A DNA stretch of 64,000 nucleotides from Rhizoclosmatium globosum (GCA_002104985.1 MCGO01000088.1:1-64000); one strand, 5' to 3'. Positions 23,248 through 34,729 are shown, counted from the first letter of the stretch. Made by a program: numbers and translations. Notes: generated by a model from the letters alone, not told the origin.

Positions 23248-25186
23248 ATGTCATCCTTCGCCGTTCCATCCGTTCCCGCATCGCGGCTGTCGCAGGTGCA
23301 GCCAACCAGCGAAGCAGCACCGGCACCCACCACGACCCCAACCACATCTTCTGAATCCAACTTGAACAAACAGCGGAACGAGCCACCACAACCGCCACCG
23401 CCACTCAACTACGACGAGCCAGACTGGTCCTCGCTCAGTCCCTCTGATTCGCGCTTCTCCTTCGAAGTAATCAAGAATGGAAGCATCATCGAAACTGTTC
23501 CAGTTGAAAAGGCCGTTGTCGTTGTTGGTTTGTTTAGTTTGTTTTGTTTCTCTGTTTAAGTGTTTGGATCAATCAAAGGCCGCCTTCCAACCTGCGATTT
23601 TGCGCTGGAACACGCTTCAGTCTCGCGGCTTCACGCTGTCATTCAGTCCTCCGAGGCTGGGCTGTTTGTCTTTGACCTTGGTTCTGCTCACAACACCTTC
23701 CTCAACAAGTCCGCGATTCCTCCACGGAAACACGTCAAATTAAAGAGAGGTGATATTGTGCGGTTTGGCCAGAGCTCGAGGATGTTTGTTGTCACGGGTG
23801 GGCCCGAGGAAGAAGTTGCTCAGGAACCTCAACAAGAAAAAGTGACCTTCAAGACAGTTAACAAAGAAAGGAAAGCTGAACCAGAGAAGGAGTTTGAAGT
23901 GTCATGGGGGTTCGGGGAGGATGCCTCGAATGACGATGCTCCCGCTTCAGGAATGATGTTGGATGAAGACGAGGAGTCTTTTGATTTGGCAGGTGTAAGC
24001 AATGTGGATCCAGATGCGTATTATTACAAAGACTCCAAAAAAGCTTTGAAGACTTGGTGCGACAGCCGAAATTTGGATATGGTCTTTACGTTTGACGAAG
24101 AAGGACATGGTGTCAGTAAAGTATTTGTCGCAACGATCCAGTTGGTATTGGATGGCGGGTATACATTGACTGGAACTGGGAAAGGTGCTCGAAAGAAGGA
24201 GGCTGAGAGGAATGCCGCATTAGAAGCTTGTGTGAAGCTAGACCGACGAGGTATTCTGCGATCCACAGCTTCGGCGCACTCATCGAGCAGTAAACGGAGG
24301 GCTGCACAAAATGACGATGATGATTCGTTCTTTGATAGAACAGGTTTGTTGCTTCTTGTGTTTGAATCCCTAAACTTACCCTGAATTCGACAGAACGCCC
24401 TAAGAAGGCAAGAGTCCAGTCCAACGTATCCGAAACGTATGAATCCATCGTTGCGAAACTGAATGAAAAGCGGACGGAATTAGAATCCCTCGACTCTGAC
24501 ATCGCTTCCATTGATGCCCCTTCCGCTTCTGCCTCCGAAGAAATAGATGAATTAGATCAGTTTGTCATGGGTTTAGAGAGTTCCGCAAAACAAAAAAAGA
24601 AGCGCGTGCTTCTGGAGAAACGCAAGGCTTTGCAACAGGTTGGAATTGAAACCACTGCCTGACCTTCTTTGCAAGCTCACACAACCAATAGGAATACGAC
24701 CGCCTCTCGAAAATGGCTGAAGTTGCAAAACCCCACGACTTTGCAGGCTCTTCTTCTGCGACTACACCCTCTGTTATTCCAACACCAATCAAAGCATTAA
24801 CCACAACTCCACCAGTTCCAACAGCTTCTCCAAAACGCTCTCCAAAACGCTCTCCATCACCCCAACCTCCTCACCTCCGTCCTCCATCCCCTGAAAAACT
24901 CGCCCCACCTTCATCAGAAGAATCACAGCCCCCAAAACCGCAACGGAAATCAGTCTCCTTCGAAGACGACGAACCAGCCCCTCCTCCAAAGCCACCACTC
25001 CCTACCGACCAAGAGTTCAAGAAACCAGTGGCTGTACCTACAGGCGGTCGTCGACGAAACTTTGTCGTCATGACGCGACAACAAGTCAACGAGCACGAGA
25101 ACGTTGAGAAGGAAGAAATGGTGGACGCTGTTCAAGGTGGGGCAGGGAAAGTGGGGAAGGAGGATTTGAGTCGATATGGGTATTAA
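23248..25186 (+). CDS. SLC4A1AP: kanadaptin-like FHA and dsRNA-binding protein
   Basis: Homologue of kanadaptin. The Pro-rich N terminus leads to YDEPDWSSL, then an FHA domain: FEVIKNGSIIETVPVEKAV, GRLPTCDFALEHASVSRLHA (phosphothreonine-binding R and S/H), LGSAHNTFLNK and GDIVRFGQSSRMFVV. A double-stranded-RNA-binding motif follows: KALKTWCDSRNLDMVF, GVSKVFVATIQLVLDG and GKGARKKEAERNAALEAC. A coiled, charged region and a Pro/Ser-rich tail end in RRRNFVVMTRQQ. Four exons are joined by short introns at about 23528, 24343 and 24640. The order FHA then dsRBD is specific to this family. The protein is nuclear in animals and its role in fungi is not established. Divergent from the gene at 22950 (297 bp apart). 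Confidence 0.92.
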
Positions 25187-25584
25187 ACTGTGGAAGATAA
25201 CTTATACGACGAATTAATGAGGGAATTTAATGAAAAATCATGTATGATTACTTCATGTTATATGGCAATAACTCCTAAAGTGTCGTCAGGGGTATAGGTT
25301 TGTGCCACGGTAAAGATCCCAGATCAGTTCTGTTGACCACTCGATGGTGATATGGGATCACCGTCTCAAGCAAGGAAAGCGGACACTATTCAAGGCGTTT
25401 GGGAAACTTGGGAAAGAGAATTGGAGTTCATGTGGATGTGTAAAAAGTGAAACTGGAAGGGGTCTGTCTCATCCAAAAGCCCTTTTATTCCAAAACAACA
25501 CAATGCATTCGGTATCTTAACTTACAAAACGAATCGAGAAAATGACATAAATAGTTAACTTAATAACTTAAAGTCTCATTCAGT
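25187..25584. other. intergenic, convergent 3' flanks
   Basis: About 400 bp between the stops of kanadaptin and the first Ala/Pro/Val-rich mini-protein gene. No gene seen. Confidence 0.5.
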
Positions 25585-25944
25585 TTAGAAGAAGAGAGCC
25601 AAGACAGCAGCGGCAGCGCCAACAACGACAGAGGCCTCAGCGCCAGAGTACAAGTTAGTGTTTGGCTTGTAAGTGTTAACAACTGGAGCAACGTAGGCGG
25701 TTGGGACGACGGCAGCTGGAGTTGGAGTCGCAACTGGAACGATTGGAGCAGCAGCTGGAGTGGTAGTGCAAGTTGGAACAGATGGAACAACGACGGCAGC
25801 TGGGGTGGTAGCCTTAACAGCAGCTGGAGTTGGGGCAACGTAGGCAACTGGGGTTACGACGGCTGGGACGACTGGAGCTGGAGCGGCGTAGGCGGTTGGA
25901 ACGACTGGAGCGACTGGGGCTGGGGCGACGTAGGCGGCGGACAT
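25585..25944 (-). CDS. Ala/Pro/Val-rich mini-protein, copy 1
   Basis: 119 residues, function unknown. Almost entirely A, P, V and T in repeats of the type PTAYVAPAPVAPVV; only two segments differ, a central CTTT cysteine and the C-terminal YKPNTNLYSGAEASVVVGA followed by AAAVLALFF. There is no N-terminal signal peptide, but the hydrophobic tail after YSGA looks like a GPI-attachment signal or a tail anchor. Two paralogues follow at 26378 and 27595 on the same strand with the same start region and tail. The opposite strand is also open because of the repeat composition, which I regard as a by-product. Confidence 0.75.
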   Translation of the reverse strand: MSAAYVAPAPVAPVVPTAYAAPAPVVPAVVTPVAYVAPTPAAVKATTPAAVVVPSVPTCTTTPAAAPIVPVATPTPAAVVPTAYVAPVVNTYKPNTNLYSGAEASVVVGAAAAVLALFF

Positions 25945-26377
25945 TCTAATTTAGGTCTAAGTTTTACAAATGGTGGAAGGGGCTGTTGGAGTTTTTTTGT
26001 GCTTCAGCCTGCCTGGAATGAAATTTTCGATTTGGGGGCGATGATGAATACTCCGATAACAAACTGTGCACGCCCAGCGTTTCAGAGCGATCAAGTGATG
26101 GCAGTTGGCAGTTGTCAGTTGTAGTAACTAGTGTACGGAGGTGTCGCCCAGATTCCAGACTGGTGTCAGATCATAATTTAAGGGGCCTACATCTAACGAT
26201 TCTGTTTTGAGTAGGTGTCAACTCAGAAAACAAAAGGAACAAGATAGCGATATCAATCTCTTTATTCGCTAATACAAAGGACGAGTGCCGACAAATGCAG
26301 CGTCTATATTATTGATAAAGAAGGGGGGGAAAACTATTCACAACTCTAGACTAAAGCACCTCTTTTTACGAGTGGAT

Positions 26378-26743
26378 TTAGAAGAAGAGAGCCATGACAG
26401 CGGCGGCAGCAACAGCAACAGCGGAGGACTCAGCACCGGAGTACAAGTTGGTGTTTGGCTTGTAGGTGTTGACAACTGGGGCAACGTAGGCAGTTGGGAC
26501 AACGGCAGCTGGTGGAGTGGCAACTGGGGTCTGGACGCACTTGGCTGGAGCGTATGGGGTGTTGTCAGCTGGCTTAGCTGGGGTAGCAGCTGGGGTGGCA
26601 GCAGCGTATGGAACAACTGGAGCTGGAGCAACTGGAGTAGCAACTGGAGCAACTGGGGCTGGGGCAACGTAAGCAGTTGGAACAGCTGGGGCAACTGGAG
26701 CTGGGGCAACGTAGGCGGTTGGGACAGATGGGACGACGGCCAT
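26378..26743 (-). CDS. Ala/Pro/Val-rich mini-protein, copy 2
   Basis: 121 residues from MAVVPSVPTAYVAPAPVAP. The repeat unit PTAYVAPAPVAP occurs twice at the start, followed by a less repetitive centre (KPADNTPYAPAKCVQ), then AAVVPTAYVAPVVNTYKPN and a tail TNLYSGAESSAVAVAAAAVM ending ALFF. It shares the NTYKPNTNLYSGA tail almost unchanged with copy 1, so the tail is under stronger constraint than the repeats. I chose the Met at 26743; an upstream frame extension has a different composition and is unlikely to be coding. Confidence 0.72.
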   Translation of the reverse strand: MAVVPSVPTAYVAPAPVAPAVPTAYVAPAPVAPVATPVAPAPVVPYAAATPAATPAKPADNTPYAPAKCVQTPVATPPAAVVPTAYVAPVVNTYKPNTNLYSGAESSAVAVAAAAVMALFF

Positions 26744-27594
26744 TTTAGTTTTTAGTGGTAGAGTTGGTTGTTTCTGAGGAAGTTTGGGAGGCGTGCCAAT
26801 CCTTCTTATAGGTTTTTCCCTCGTGCTCGAAAAAATTTCACAGAGCAAATTGATTTTCGTGAGCGTGCCTGTTGCGTGATTGGATGGCACACGCCCCTCA
26901 CTGTCGCATATCACATCAGTAGTCGATCGGATATATTATGTACAGGAACTGTTGAACCGATATGCTGGTGCTGGAAGAGAGTGATATCGAGGGTGGCATC
27001 TGTAAATTGGATATTGGAGATGCAAAACTGAGACACCTGCCAATCACTGGCACTGCTGGCGAGTCAATCGATTTCCATAATTAGGCGTTATGATATCAAT
27101 CGTAGGCCATTATTTCTTTATTCTTTACTTCCTTTAACTGACGTCTCGCCATACCATAGTTTGATTAAATTTCGACGAAATCACAATTAATTGTGTTGTG
27201 ATCAAGCTATTCCATTAACGATGTCTATGTATAAATCATACAGTAAATAACTCAGTTAAATATTGATATGGCATCTCAGCGCCGTACTGTGTAAGTAGAC
27301 ACCCTGGATTCGATCTTCCACCCTATGATGTACCCACGATTATTCCTCATATTATTTTAAAGACAACTTCTTATCGCATTTAGTTTACAGAGTTTTCGTT
27401 GGTTGTTTTCACTATACGACGCGTGCGTCTGGCTGAACTTTCCAGCAAGTAACCAATTCAAAGAACAACGTACATCAGGCTAATACACTCGTGTTTATTC
27501 CATGTAAATATAACAACAAAACAAAGCGAATCATCTATAACGATACTGAAGGGGTATGCAAAAAGGGAATTCCAAAAACACCACTATCCAAAAT
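26744..27594. other. intergenic between mini-protein copies 2 and 3
   Basis: About 850 bp. It includes AT-rich stretches (27070-27300) and a weak tRNA-like stretch that I reject. It probably contains the promoter of copy 2 on the left. No gene seen. Confidence 0.45.
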
Positions 27595-27894
27595 CTAACA
27601 GATGAAAAGAGCCAAGACACCGGCGGCAGCGGCGATAGAAGCGGAGGTAGCACCAGAGTACAAGTTGGTCTTTGGTGAGTAAGCACCGGTGACAACTGGA
27701 GCAACGTATGCGGTTGGGGCGATTGGAGCTGGAGTTGGGGTGGTGACTGGGGCAACGTAGGCCTGGGCTGGAACAACAGCGGCTGGGGTTGGGGCAGCGT
27801 ATGGAACAACTGGAGCTGGAGCTGGAGTTGGGGTTGGAACGGCTGGGGCGGCGTAGGCGGTTGGTGGTGGAGCGTAGTAAGCAGCGACGGCCAT
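27595..27894 (-). CDS. Ala/Pro/Val-rich mini-protein, copy 3
   Basis: 99 residues from MAVAAYYAPPPTAYAAPAVP. Shorter repeats (PTPTPAPAPVVPYAAPTPAA), then PTAYVAPVVTGAYSPKTN and a tail NLYSGATSASIAAAAGVLAL ending FIC. The conserved TNLYSGA immediately before the hydrophobic end is the family hallmark. As in the other copies there is no obvious signal peptide. Confidence 0.72.
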   Translation of the reverse strand: MAVAAYYAPPPTAYAAPAVPTPTPAPAPVVPYAAPTPAAVVPAQAYVAPVTTPTPAPIAPTAYVAPVVTGAYSPKTNLYSGATSASIAAAAGVLALFIC

Positions 27895-29297
27895 TTTCTA
27901 TAAAGTCTAAGTTTGGAGAGTGGTTTTTTCTGGATTTGTGTTGGTTGATTGGTGACGCCTCTTTTGTAGTCTCTCGGCAGAAAAATCGTTATCGCATGGA
28001 GATTTTGGAGATGGAAAGGAGGAACTCGTGGGATTTGCGTCATTTTCTTGGTTGTTGTGAGTGGTTGTAATACACTGTGCATTCGGAATTGTCATTTCAC
28101 GTGCGAATGGACATGTTGTAATTGGTGCTGGGTTATTTCAGTTGCCTATGAGTTCAACGGATTCCCGGAAAGACACTCGATCCGAACTGCCACAGTGCCC
28201 CCAAATCCACCCTTAACAGTATTAAGATGCAGAGAAACATTCGCCTATCTTCCGTCAATGTGATGCGCTGTATCCGCTTCAGCTTTGACCGTCATTAATG
28301 GTTCTGATCGCTAAATCAAGGTTGACCGCTGGTGGCGTTTCCGACGATAGAGTGCTCAATTTCCTGGCCTTTTGCATCAGGAGAATGCTTTTCAATTTGC
28401 CTCCCACGGCCAATTACTCTGTCGGCGATTTAGAAGTGAACTGATAGATGCTCAGGAGTTGATTGAAGCGATAAACGTGAATGTATTCGCCAGTGATTAC
28501 TTTGGCGTCTCTCCTAGCTAGTTAAAGATCCTTCAAGGCTTTGTCGGCTGTCGAGATGTTCCATCAATTGTCGCTTGGTATCGTCATGCGAGCGCTTCCA
28601 TCCAGTATATCTTACAGATGGAATATCAATAGAGTCCAAAACACAATCTATTTACAACCCTCGCCCAACGTAATCTTTCTTCTCATGGCATTCCCTGCTA
28701 CACGATAGTCTTCTTAAGAATAAATCACGGACACAAAATGTGCAAACCAATTCCAGCTGTCATTCAACCACTATCTATTCATAGAAAAGTTAGAATTGAT
28801 CGGTTCATTCTTACGGTTTAGCATATCGACGTCGAACTGAAAATCCCCCGAGTGATAAGCAAGAGGCAAGTCAGTCAAGTACTGTTATATTAGCACCCAC
28901 CCACCATTAATACGCGATTACGGACTAGGAGTGACCCGAAACCGAAAAACCTGTTCGGAAGATTTCCAGTGAGCAGTGCCGCCCGGAGTCCATACAAAAC
29001 TTTGGTGGCTCTCCTCCCCCTTTTTTCTCTTATAATTTTTACACCTTCACCGAAGACTCAGTGAGTAGCAGACACCAGCACACCTTGTCCATCCCCATCG
29101 ACAGAGCCATCATACAGTAGTCGACATGATTGGAGTACACTCTACAGCATCTGTTGATCCAACGAGCGTGCGCTATAGAAGCTGCGATGGCTGCAACGCC
29201 GGATGATCGCTGACATCAGTTGACATCCTCACTTCACCTCAAACACCAAACCCATTAGCAACAGTATAACTAACAAACTCTTTCCTTTAATCTAGAG
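27895..29297. other. long intergenic region upstream of eL41
   Basis: About 1.4 kb with no coding frame of note. A pyrimidine-rich tract and CTTATAATTTTT at about 29010-29040 may mark the promoter and transcription start of the eL41 gene, whose leader appears spliced (TCTAG immediately before the start codon). No structured RNA could be recognised by eye; a small RNA gene here cannot be excluded. Confidence 0.4.
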
Positions 29298-29375
29298 ATG
29301 AGAGAGAAGTGGAGAAAGAAGAGAATGCGACGTCTCAAGAAGAAGAGAAGAAAGATGAGAGCTAGATCCAAGTAA
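29298..29375 (+). CDS. RPL41: ribosomal protein eL41 (25 residues)
   Basis: The frame reads MREKWRKKRMRRLKKKRRK then MRARSK and stop: 25 codons, 17 of them Arg or Lys. This is the near-invariant eL41 sequence, differing from the common form (MRAKWRKKRMRRLK) only at Glu3 and in Lys/Arg exchanges. It is the smallest protein of the large ribosomal subunit, bridging the two subunits. An acceptor-like TCTAG directly before the start suggests a 5' UTR intron. Confidence 0.95.
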   Translation: MREKWRKKRMRRLKKKRRKMRARSK

Positions 29376-29685
29376 ACAAGACGATGCTACTGTGAACCTC
29401 TTCGCAAGTCTTTCGTCGTGAATCTGGTCGCTGTCTTTTAATTTACTCGTTGTCTGAGAGGGAAACCTGGATGGAATGTTTTTTTGAAGAAGGGTGGTTG
29501 GTTGGAGGAATGATTAGGGAGTTGGGTTGGTGTTTATACGTCTTTGTTATTGGGTCTAAACCCGTGAGGGTTACTTACCACTGAAAATATGGAATAAAGT
29601 TCCGGCTGAGTTCTACTTTTCGTTTGTTTCCAGTGTTTTCTTGGCATAGTATCGTGTTAGAAATCAGTTTGAAATTGAAGCATCC

Positions 29686-30653
29686 ATGGCTACTGAACAC
29701 ACTGTGGGATTCATTGGACTTGGCGCGATGGGACTGCCGATGGCTGTCAATATCCAGAAGGGGCTTGCTGCAGCTGGTCTCGCACCGCTTCACGTGTGGA
29801 ACCGAACAGCGTCGAAGGCCGAGCCGGTCCAGGCCGAAGGAGCCATTGTCGAGCCTTCTCTTGGTACCTACTTACCTGATTCTCTTAATACTCTTATTTA
29901 ACACATCCAACCCAAACCCAAACCCAAACAGAGTCCCTCGCATCCAAATGTTCACTCATCTTTGCAATGACCTTTGACGACGCGGCCCTCGAATCCGCCT
30001 TTTCCGCCATCTCCACTTTGTCCAACAAATCCAACGACGGAAAAAACAAGATTCTCGTCACGTGTTCAACCGTGGCGCCGTCGCTCGTGCAACAACTCGA
30101 ACACAAAACCAAATCAGTTTCGGTTTTGTCGGCGCCGGTTTTCGGACGACCGGACGCGGCTGCGGCGAAGATGCTCGTGGCGGTGCTGGCGGGCGGCAGC
30201 GAGACTGAGAAGAACCACGTCGCAAAGTACTTGGAATACACGACAAGAAAGATTACGAGACTTGGTGGGCCGGCTCATACTGCGAATGTGCTGAAACTGA
30301 CGGGTAACTTTTGTATTCTGTCTGTCATTGAGATGCTGGCTCAGGCACAGACGCTGGCGGAAAAGAATGGTGTTCCGCGTGAGGCTGTGGTGGATGTTGT
30401 GAGTGCTCTGATGCCGGGACCCATTGTGACTGGATACTCAGAGAGAATTGCGAGAGACGAATTCGATGTTGGGTTCACTGTTGATGGAGGACTTAAAGAC
30501 GTGGGATTGATGCGTGATCTGGCATCCTCCTCTAGTGTCAGTTTGCCTTTCGCAGACATCGCGCACGGTCATTTGGAGAGACAAAAGGCGGAGAACAAGG
30601 ATTTGGATTGGGCTTCTCTTGCCAAGATTGTGAGAAAGGATTCCCATCTTTGA
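29686..30653 (+). CDS. 3-hydroxyisobutyrate dehydrogenase-like enzyme
   Basis: Beta-hydroxyacid dehydrogenase family. Exon 1 (29686-29861) encodes the Rossmann start VGFIGLGAMGLPMAVNIQK and VWNRTASKAEP. A 70-nt intron joins it to ESLASKCSLIFAMTFDD. Then come the substrate-binding region LSAPVFGRPDAAAAKMLVAV, the catalytic-Lys helix HTANVLKLTGNF and the C-terminal KDVGLMRDLASSSSVSLPFA. About 300 residues, normal for the family. No N-terminal mitochondrial presequence is evident, so a cytosolic role (GLYR1 or succinic-semialdehyde reductase type) is as likely as valine catabolism. Confidence 0.9.
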
Positions 30654-30734
30654 ATCGGAATAAACTGAGAGTATGAATCCTTGTTTATTCTTCCCCTTCA
30701 TCATCAACATCATCCTACTAAGTAATTCGGCCAA

Positions 30735-31190
30735 CTACTTTGCCTTTGACGGTTCGTGGATTGCTGTAGGTGTCCATTCTCTGTCGAATCGGGTCTTTGT
30801 CCAGTGAGGAACCCAGTGCGCCGGTTTGATTCCGTTTCTGTATCGCTTTGATTCGACCCAGTACTTTTGCTCGGGCGTCATTTCAGATTCTCGGGGCATC
30901 GAGTCGGCGTAGTCCTTTTTGGATGATGGTTGAAGGAAGGTGAGTGATTGCTGTGATCGAGGGAGTGGACTGTACCAGAGCCTTCAGGGATACACCTGAT
31001 TTGATGATTGTTTCAACGACATTGTCCACCGCCCGAAGTCTCAGTCTGTGTCGGTACTTTTGGTTCTGTGTCAGCGTGAACCTCCGTTTCCTGTGCGATG
31101 ACAAGTTAGCACCCTTCTCTTCCTCGGGTTTAACTATCTAAATACTTCGTACCAGACAAGTCCTCCGAATGATGCCAGTGATGCAAACAT
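30735..31190 (-). CDS. MRPL31: mitochondrial large-subunit ribosomal protein mL60
   Basis: Fungus-specific mitoribosomal protein. Exon 1 (31190-31153) encodes MFASLASFGGLVW; a 62-nt GT-AG intron joins it to KRRFTLTQNQKYRHRLRLRA then VDNVVETIIKSG. The basic RHRLRLRAVDNVV block is the family signature. Near 30921-30925 one base appears missing in an A run; after it the frame continues YADSMPRESEMTPEQKYWVE, RNGIKPAHWVPHWTKT, ending HEPSKAK, the usual C-terminal region. The start codon is only 70 bp from that of GRP170 on the other strand, so the two genes share a promoter region. Confidence 0.85.
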
Positions 31191-31260
31191 TGTGCTAGTT
31201 CGTTTGTGGATGAAGTGTGTTTGACAGAAAAAGGGAAGGAGAAAAAGACGAACCAAATCA

Positions 31261-34200
31261 ATGCGCTTTGACTTGACTGTCCTTTGCCTGGCTCTGCTGC
31301 ATCCAATCGTCCAGGCTTCCGTATGATTTAGCATTACTAATAAGGCTTTATACTTACTCTCTACTCTCTGTTTTAGGTTATTGGAATCGACTTTGGATCT
31401 GAATGGTTCAAAGTCTCTATCGTAAAGACTGGTGTTCCCCTCGACATTGTCCTCAACCGTGAATCAAAGCGAAAGACGGAATCCCTTGTCACTATTCGAG
31501 ATGGAATCCGTTACTTTGGAACCGATGCTGCTGGACTTGTACGTTTGTTTCCCCCACTGGTTTTGACACGTGTAATTTAAACACCAACGACAGAGCACAC
31601 GCTTCCCCGAATCAACATATCCTTTCGTCAAAAACTTGATTGGTCTTCAATACAATGACCCCATCGCTGTCGAGTACCGATCATGGTACAGCAACAATAT
31701 GGTTCCTGAACCACTGCGAAACACGTGTGCATTCAAGCTTTCTGGAGACGTTGTGTACACTGTTGAAGAGATTCTTGCCATGCAACTTGCACATGCTAAG
31801 CGGCAGGCTGAGATTTCTGGAGGCGAGAGTATCAGCGGTGCTGTCATCACGGTAACGATCCATCCAATTCCCGAACCTTCTTACGTAAAATATTAATAAA
31901 TACATTGAAAAACAGGTTCCACCCTACTACAACCACTACGAACGCCAAGCCGTCCTCGACGCCGCCGAAATCGCCAACCTCCGCGTCCTCCAACTAATGA
32001 ACGACGGAACCGCCGTCGCCCTAAACTACGCCATGACCCGTCCCCCCTTAAACGGAACCGCCCAACACCACCTCTTCTTCGACATGGGCGCAGGCTCCAC
32101 AGTCGCAACCCTCGTGAAATTCACCTCCACAAAAGTCAAAAAGCTCCAAATCCCCACCCTCGAAATCCTCTCCACCGGATTCGACAAGAAACTCGGCGGA
32201 AAAGCCATCGACGTGAAGCTCCAGAAGCACCTTGCGAAGCTCTTCATGACGAGTGAGAAGGGGGCGAAAGCGAAGGAACCTGTGATCAACAATGCGCGGT
32301 CGATGGCCAAGTTGTTGAAGGAGGCGAACCGCGTGAAACAGATTCTGAGCGCGAATACGGAGACGATGGCGAGTGTTGAGGGGCTTCATGAGGAGATTGA
32401 TTTTAGGGTTAAGGTTACCAGGGCGGAGTTGGAGGGGCTTTGTGGGGATTATTTTAAGAAGTTGGCGGAACCTATTAAGGCTGTTTTGAAGGAGGCGAAC
32501 TTGCCTTTGGTGTGTACTTTATCTCATAACGACCTTCTTTGGTTATTGACTCGTTTTTGAACCAGGCTAAACTTGACTCACTCATCCTTGTCGGTGGTGC
32601 TGTTCGTATTCCAGCTGTTCAAGCTGTTTTGAAGGAACTTGTTGGAGAGTGAGTAGCAAACCTCATGCATTTCGGTTACAATATCGCTAACAACTGCATA
32701 GATCCAAGATTGCTCAAAATGTGAACCAAGATGAAGCCAACGTTCTCGGTGCTGGTTTCCGTGCCGCTGGAATCAGTAAACAGTTCCGTGTCCGTGAAAT
32801 CAAGATCAAAGACGCTTCCTCAGTCCCCATCGAAATTGTCTACAACTTGGAGTCTCAAGGTAAGATTCTCCTTTCCCACTAACCTTTCTTGAAGAACCTG
32901 ATTAACATGACAAAAAAAACAGACGGATCCGCCGGAAAACTAACCACAACCCCACTCTTCCCCAAAAACACAACCCTCCCCTCCAAGAAACTCATGAACT
33001 TCAAACGCACAACCGATTTCGACTTCTCCCTCAAATACAAAGACGCCTCCTCCCCCATCCTCAGCGCCAAAGTCTCTGGCCTCGCTGACGCCATTGCAAA
33101 GCACAAGGACACTGCCGTTGACGGGTTCACAAAGGTCCAGGCTCAGATTGAGTTGACTGATAGCGGGGTTTTGGATGTTGAACACGCGACTGTTACGTTT
33201 GAGTTGAAGCAGGAGGAGAAGAAGGGTGGTAGTATTGCTGAGAATGTGATGAACTTCTTTGGTGGGAAGAAGGATAAGAAGGAGGGGGAGAAGAAGGAGG
33301 ATGAGAAGAAGGCTGAGGTTTGTTTTTTGTTTTATTTGGTGGGGCATGGTTTTGGTGTTCTGATAAGGTTATAGGAGGCTGCTGGTGAGAAAGACGCGAA
33401 GAAGGACGAGAAGTCTGACGAGAAGAAGGAGGAGAAGAAGGACGAAAAGAAGGATGACAAGAAGGACGCTAAGAAGGACACCAAGAAGGATACCAAGAAG
33501 AACGCGACTGAATCTGAATCCAAGAAGATTACCACTTCCAAGGTCAAGTTGACTGTGGATATTAAGTACGAGACATTGCCACCATTGACCAAGGAAGTGA
33601 AGGATGCCGCTAAATCAAGGTGAATTCTTTCCTCTATTTCCTTCAGCATATTCAAACCATTCACACAGATTCGCCAAAATGGACGATGAAGACGCCGCTC
33701 GTCGTGCCCGCGAAGAAGCCTTCAACAACCTCGAAGCATTCATCTACAGCTCCCAGGCATTCCTCGAATCAGAAGTCCTTCCCTCCGTATCCACCGAAGA
33801 ACAACGTGAAGCCCTGTCCCTCAAAGTCGCCAGCGCTCAAGAATGGTTGGACGAAGACGGTTACGACGCCCCCACTGAAGACCTCCGAAAGAAACTCAAC
33901 GAAGTGAAAGAGATCCGCGCTCCAATGTCGTTCCGCGTCAAGGAACTCGAAGCTAGACCTAAAGCCGTTGCAGACTACCGCATCACCCTCACACAAGTGC
34001 AAGCATACGTCGACGCCATCCGCGCCAACAACACCTTAGAAGACAACGCCATCTTTGGTCTCTACGAAGACAAGGAATTCGTGACTGGACTCAACAAGAT
34101 CAAGGAATTCAAAGACTGGATCGAGGAGAAAGAGGAAGCTCAGTCTAAAGTCGCTGCTTATGAGACACCTGCGTTTAAGTCGAGAGACGTTGAAGCTAAA

Positions 34201-34497
34201 AAGGAGGATATGGTTACAAGTATCGTCAAGTTGTTCAGTAAGGTTCCAAAGAAGCCCGTCAAGCCAAAGACCACCACTACTACCCCCGCGTCTGGTAAAG
34301 CTAGTGCTACTACTGCTGGCGAAGGTGCAACTGAGACGGATAAGCCAGTTTCTGAGGAGAAACCAGCTTCCGAGAATTCTGGCGAAGGTGCGTCAGAAGA
34401 GACTGAGAAGGATGCACCTGTTGGAAGTGAAGAGGACTCTGAGACAGGTGAGACTAAAGATGCGAAGGAAGATGGAGAAGGACATGATGAGCTTTAA
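31261..34497 (+). CDS. LHS1: ER Hsp70-family chaperone GRP170 (HYOU1/Lhs1)
   Basis: Large Hsp70 of the ER lumen, nucleotide-exchange factor for BiP. Signal peptide MRFDLTVLCLALLHPIVQAS, then the ATPase start VIGIDFGSEWFKVSIVK, GLQYNDPIAVEYRSWY, NDGTAVALNYA, FFDMGAGSTVATLV, ILVGGAVRIPAVQAVL and DEANVLGAGFRAAG. The substrate-binding part is interrupted by a long Lys/Glu/Asp-rich insertion (33.2-33.5 kb, units such as KKDEKKDDKKDAKKD). The alpha-helical lid (RAREEAFNNLEAFIYSSQ, EEQREAL, WLDEDGYDAPTEDL) precedes a Thr/Glu-rich tail ending in the ER-retrieval signal HDEL. About nine exons with introns of 50-90 nt. The frame is open throughout. Confidence 0.96.
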
Positions 34498-34720
34498 TTA
34501 TGAAGCAGAGTTTGTATGAACCAATAAAAACTGTAATAAAACAAGAAGATCTCATAAATTGCTTGCCTGTATCTGGAATCTTTCTGTAATTTCCTTCGCT
34601 TCATGCTCGAAAAACCGTATTGCAAACAATTATAGCCAGGGTTTGGGTGCAGCTTAAATTCTAATTCACAGCAGTTCAGGATGACACTCTCGATCAATTC
34701 AATTATTTTTCATTTCTTTT

Positions 34721-34729
34721 ATTTCATAA
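34721..34729 (+). repeat. 9-bp target-site duplication (left)
   Basis: ATTTCATAA at 34721-34729 is repeated exactly at 35400-35408, on the two sides of the inverted-repeat element. Confidence 0.65.

Noticed and set aside
26285..26755. Trp/Gly/Asn-rich 156-codon frame opposite the second mini-protein
   Set aside because: Mirror of the Ala/Pro/Val repeat codons on the other strand; the minus-strand frame has the conserved paralogous start and tail.
27262..27320. possible tRNA (GGATTCGATC T-arm-like sequence)
   Set aside because: The T stem is mispaired and there is no matching acceptor or anticodon stem.
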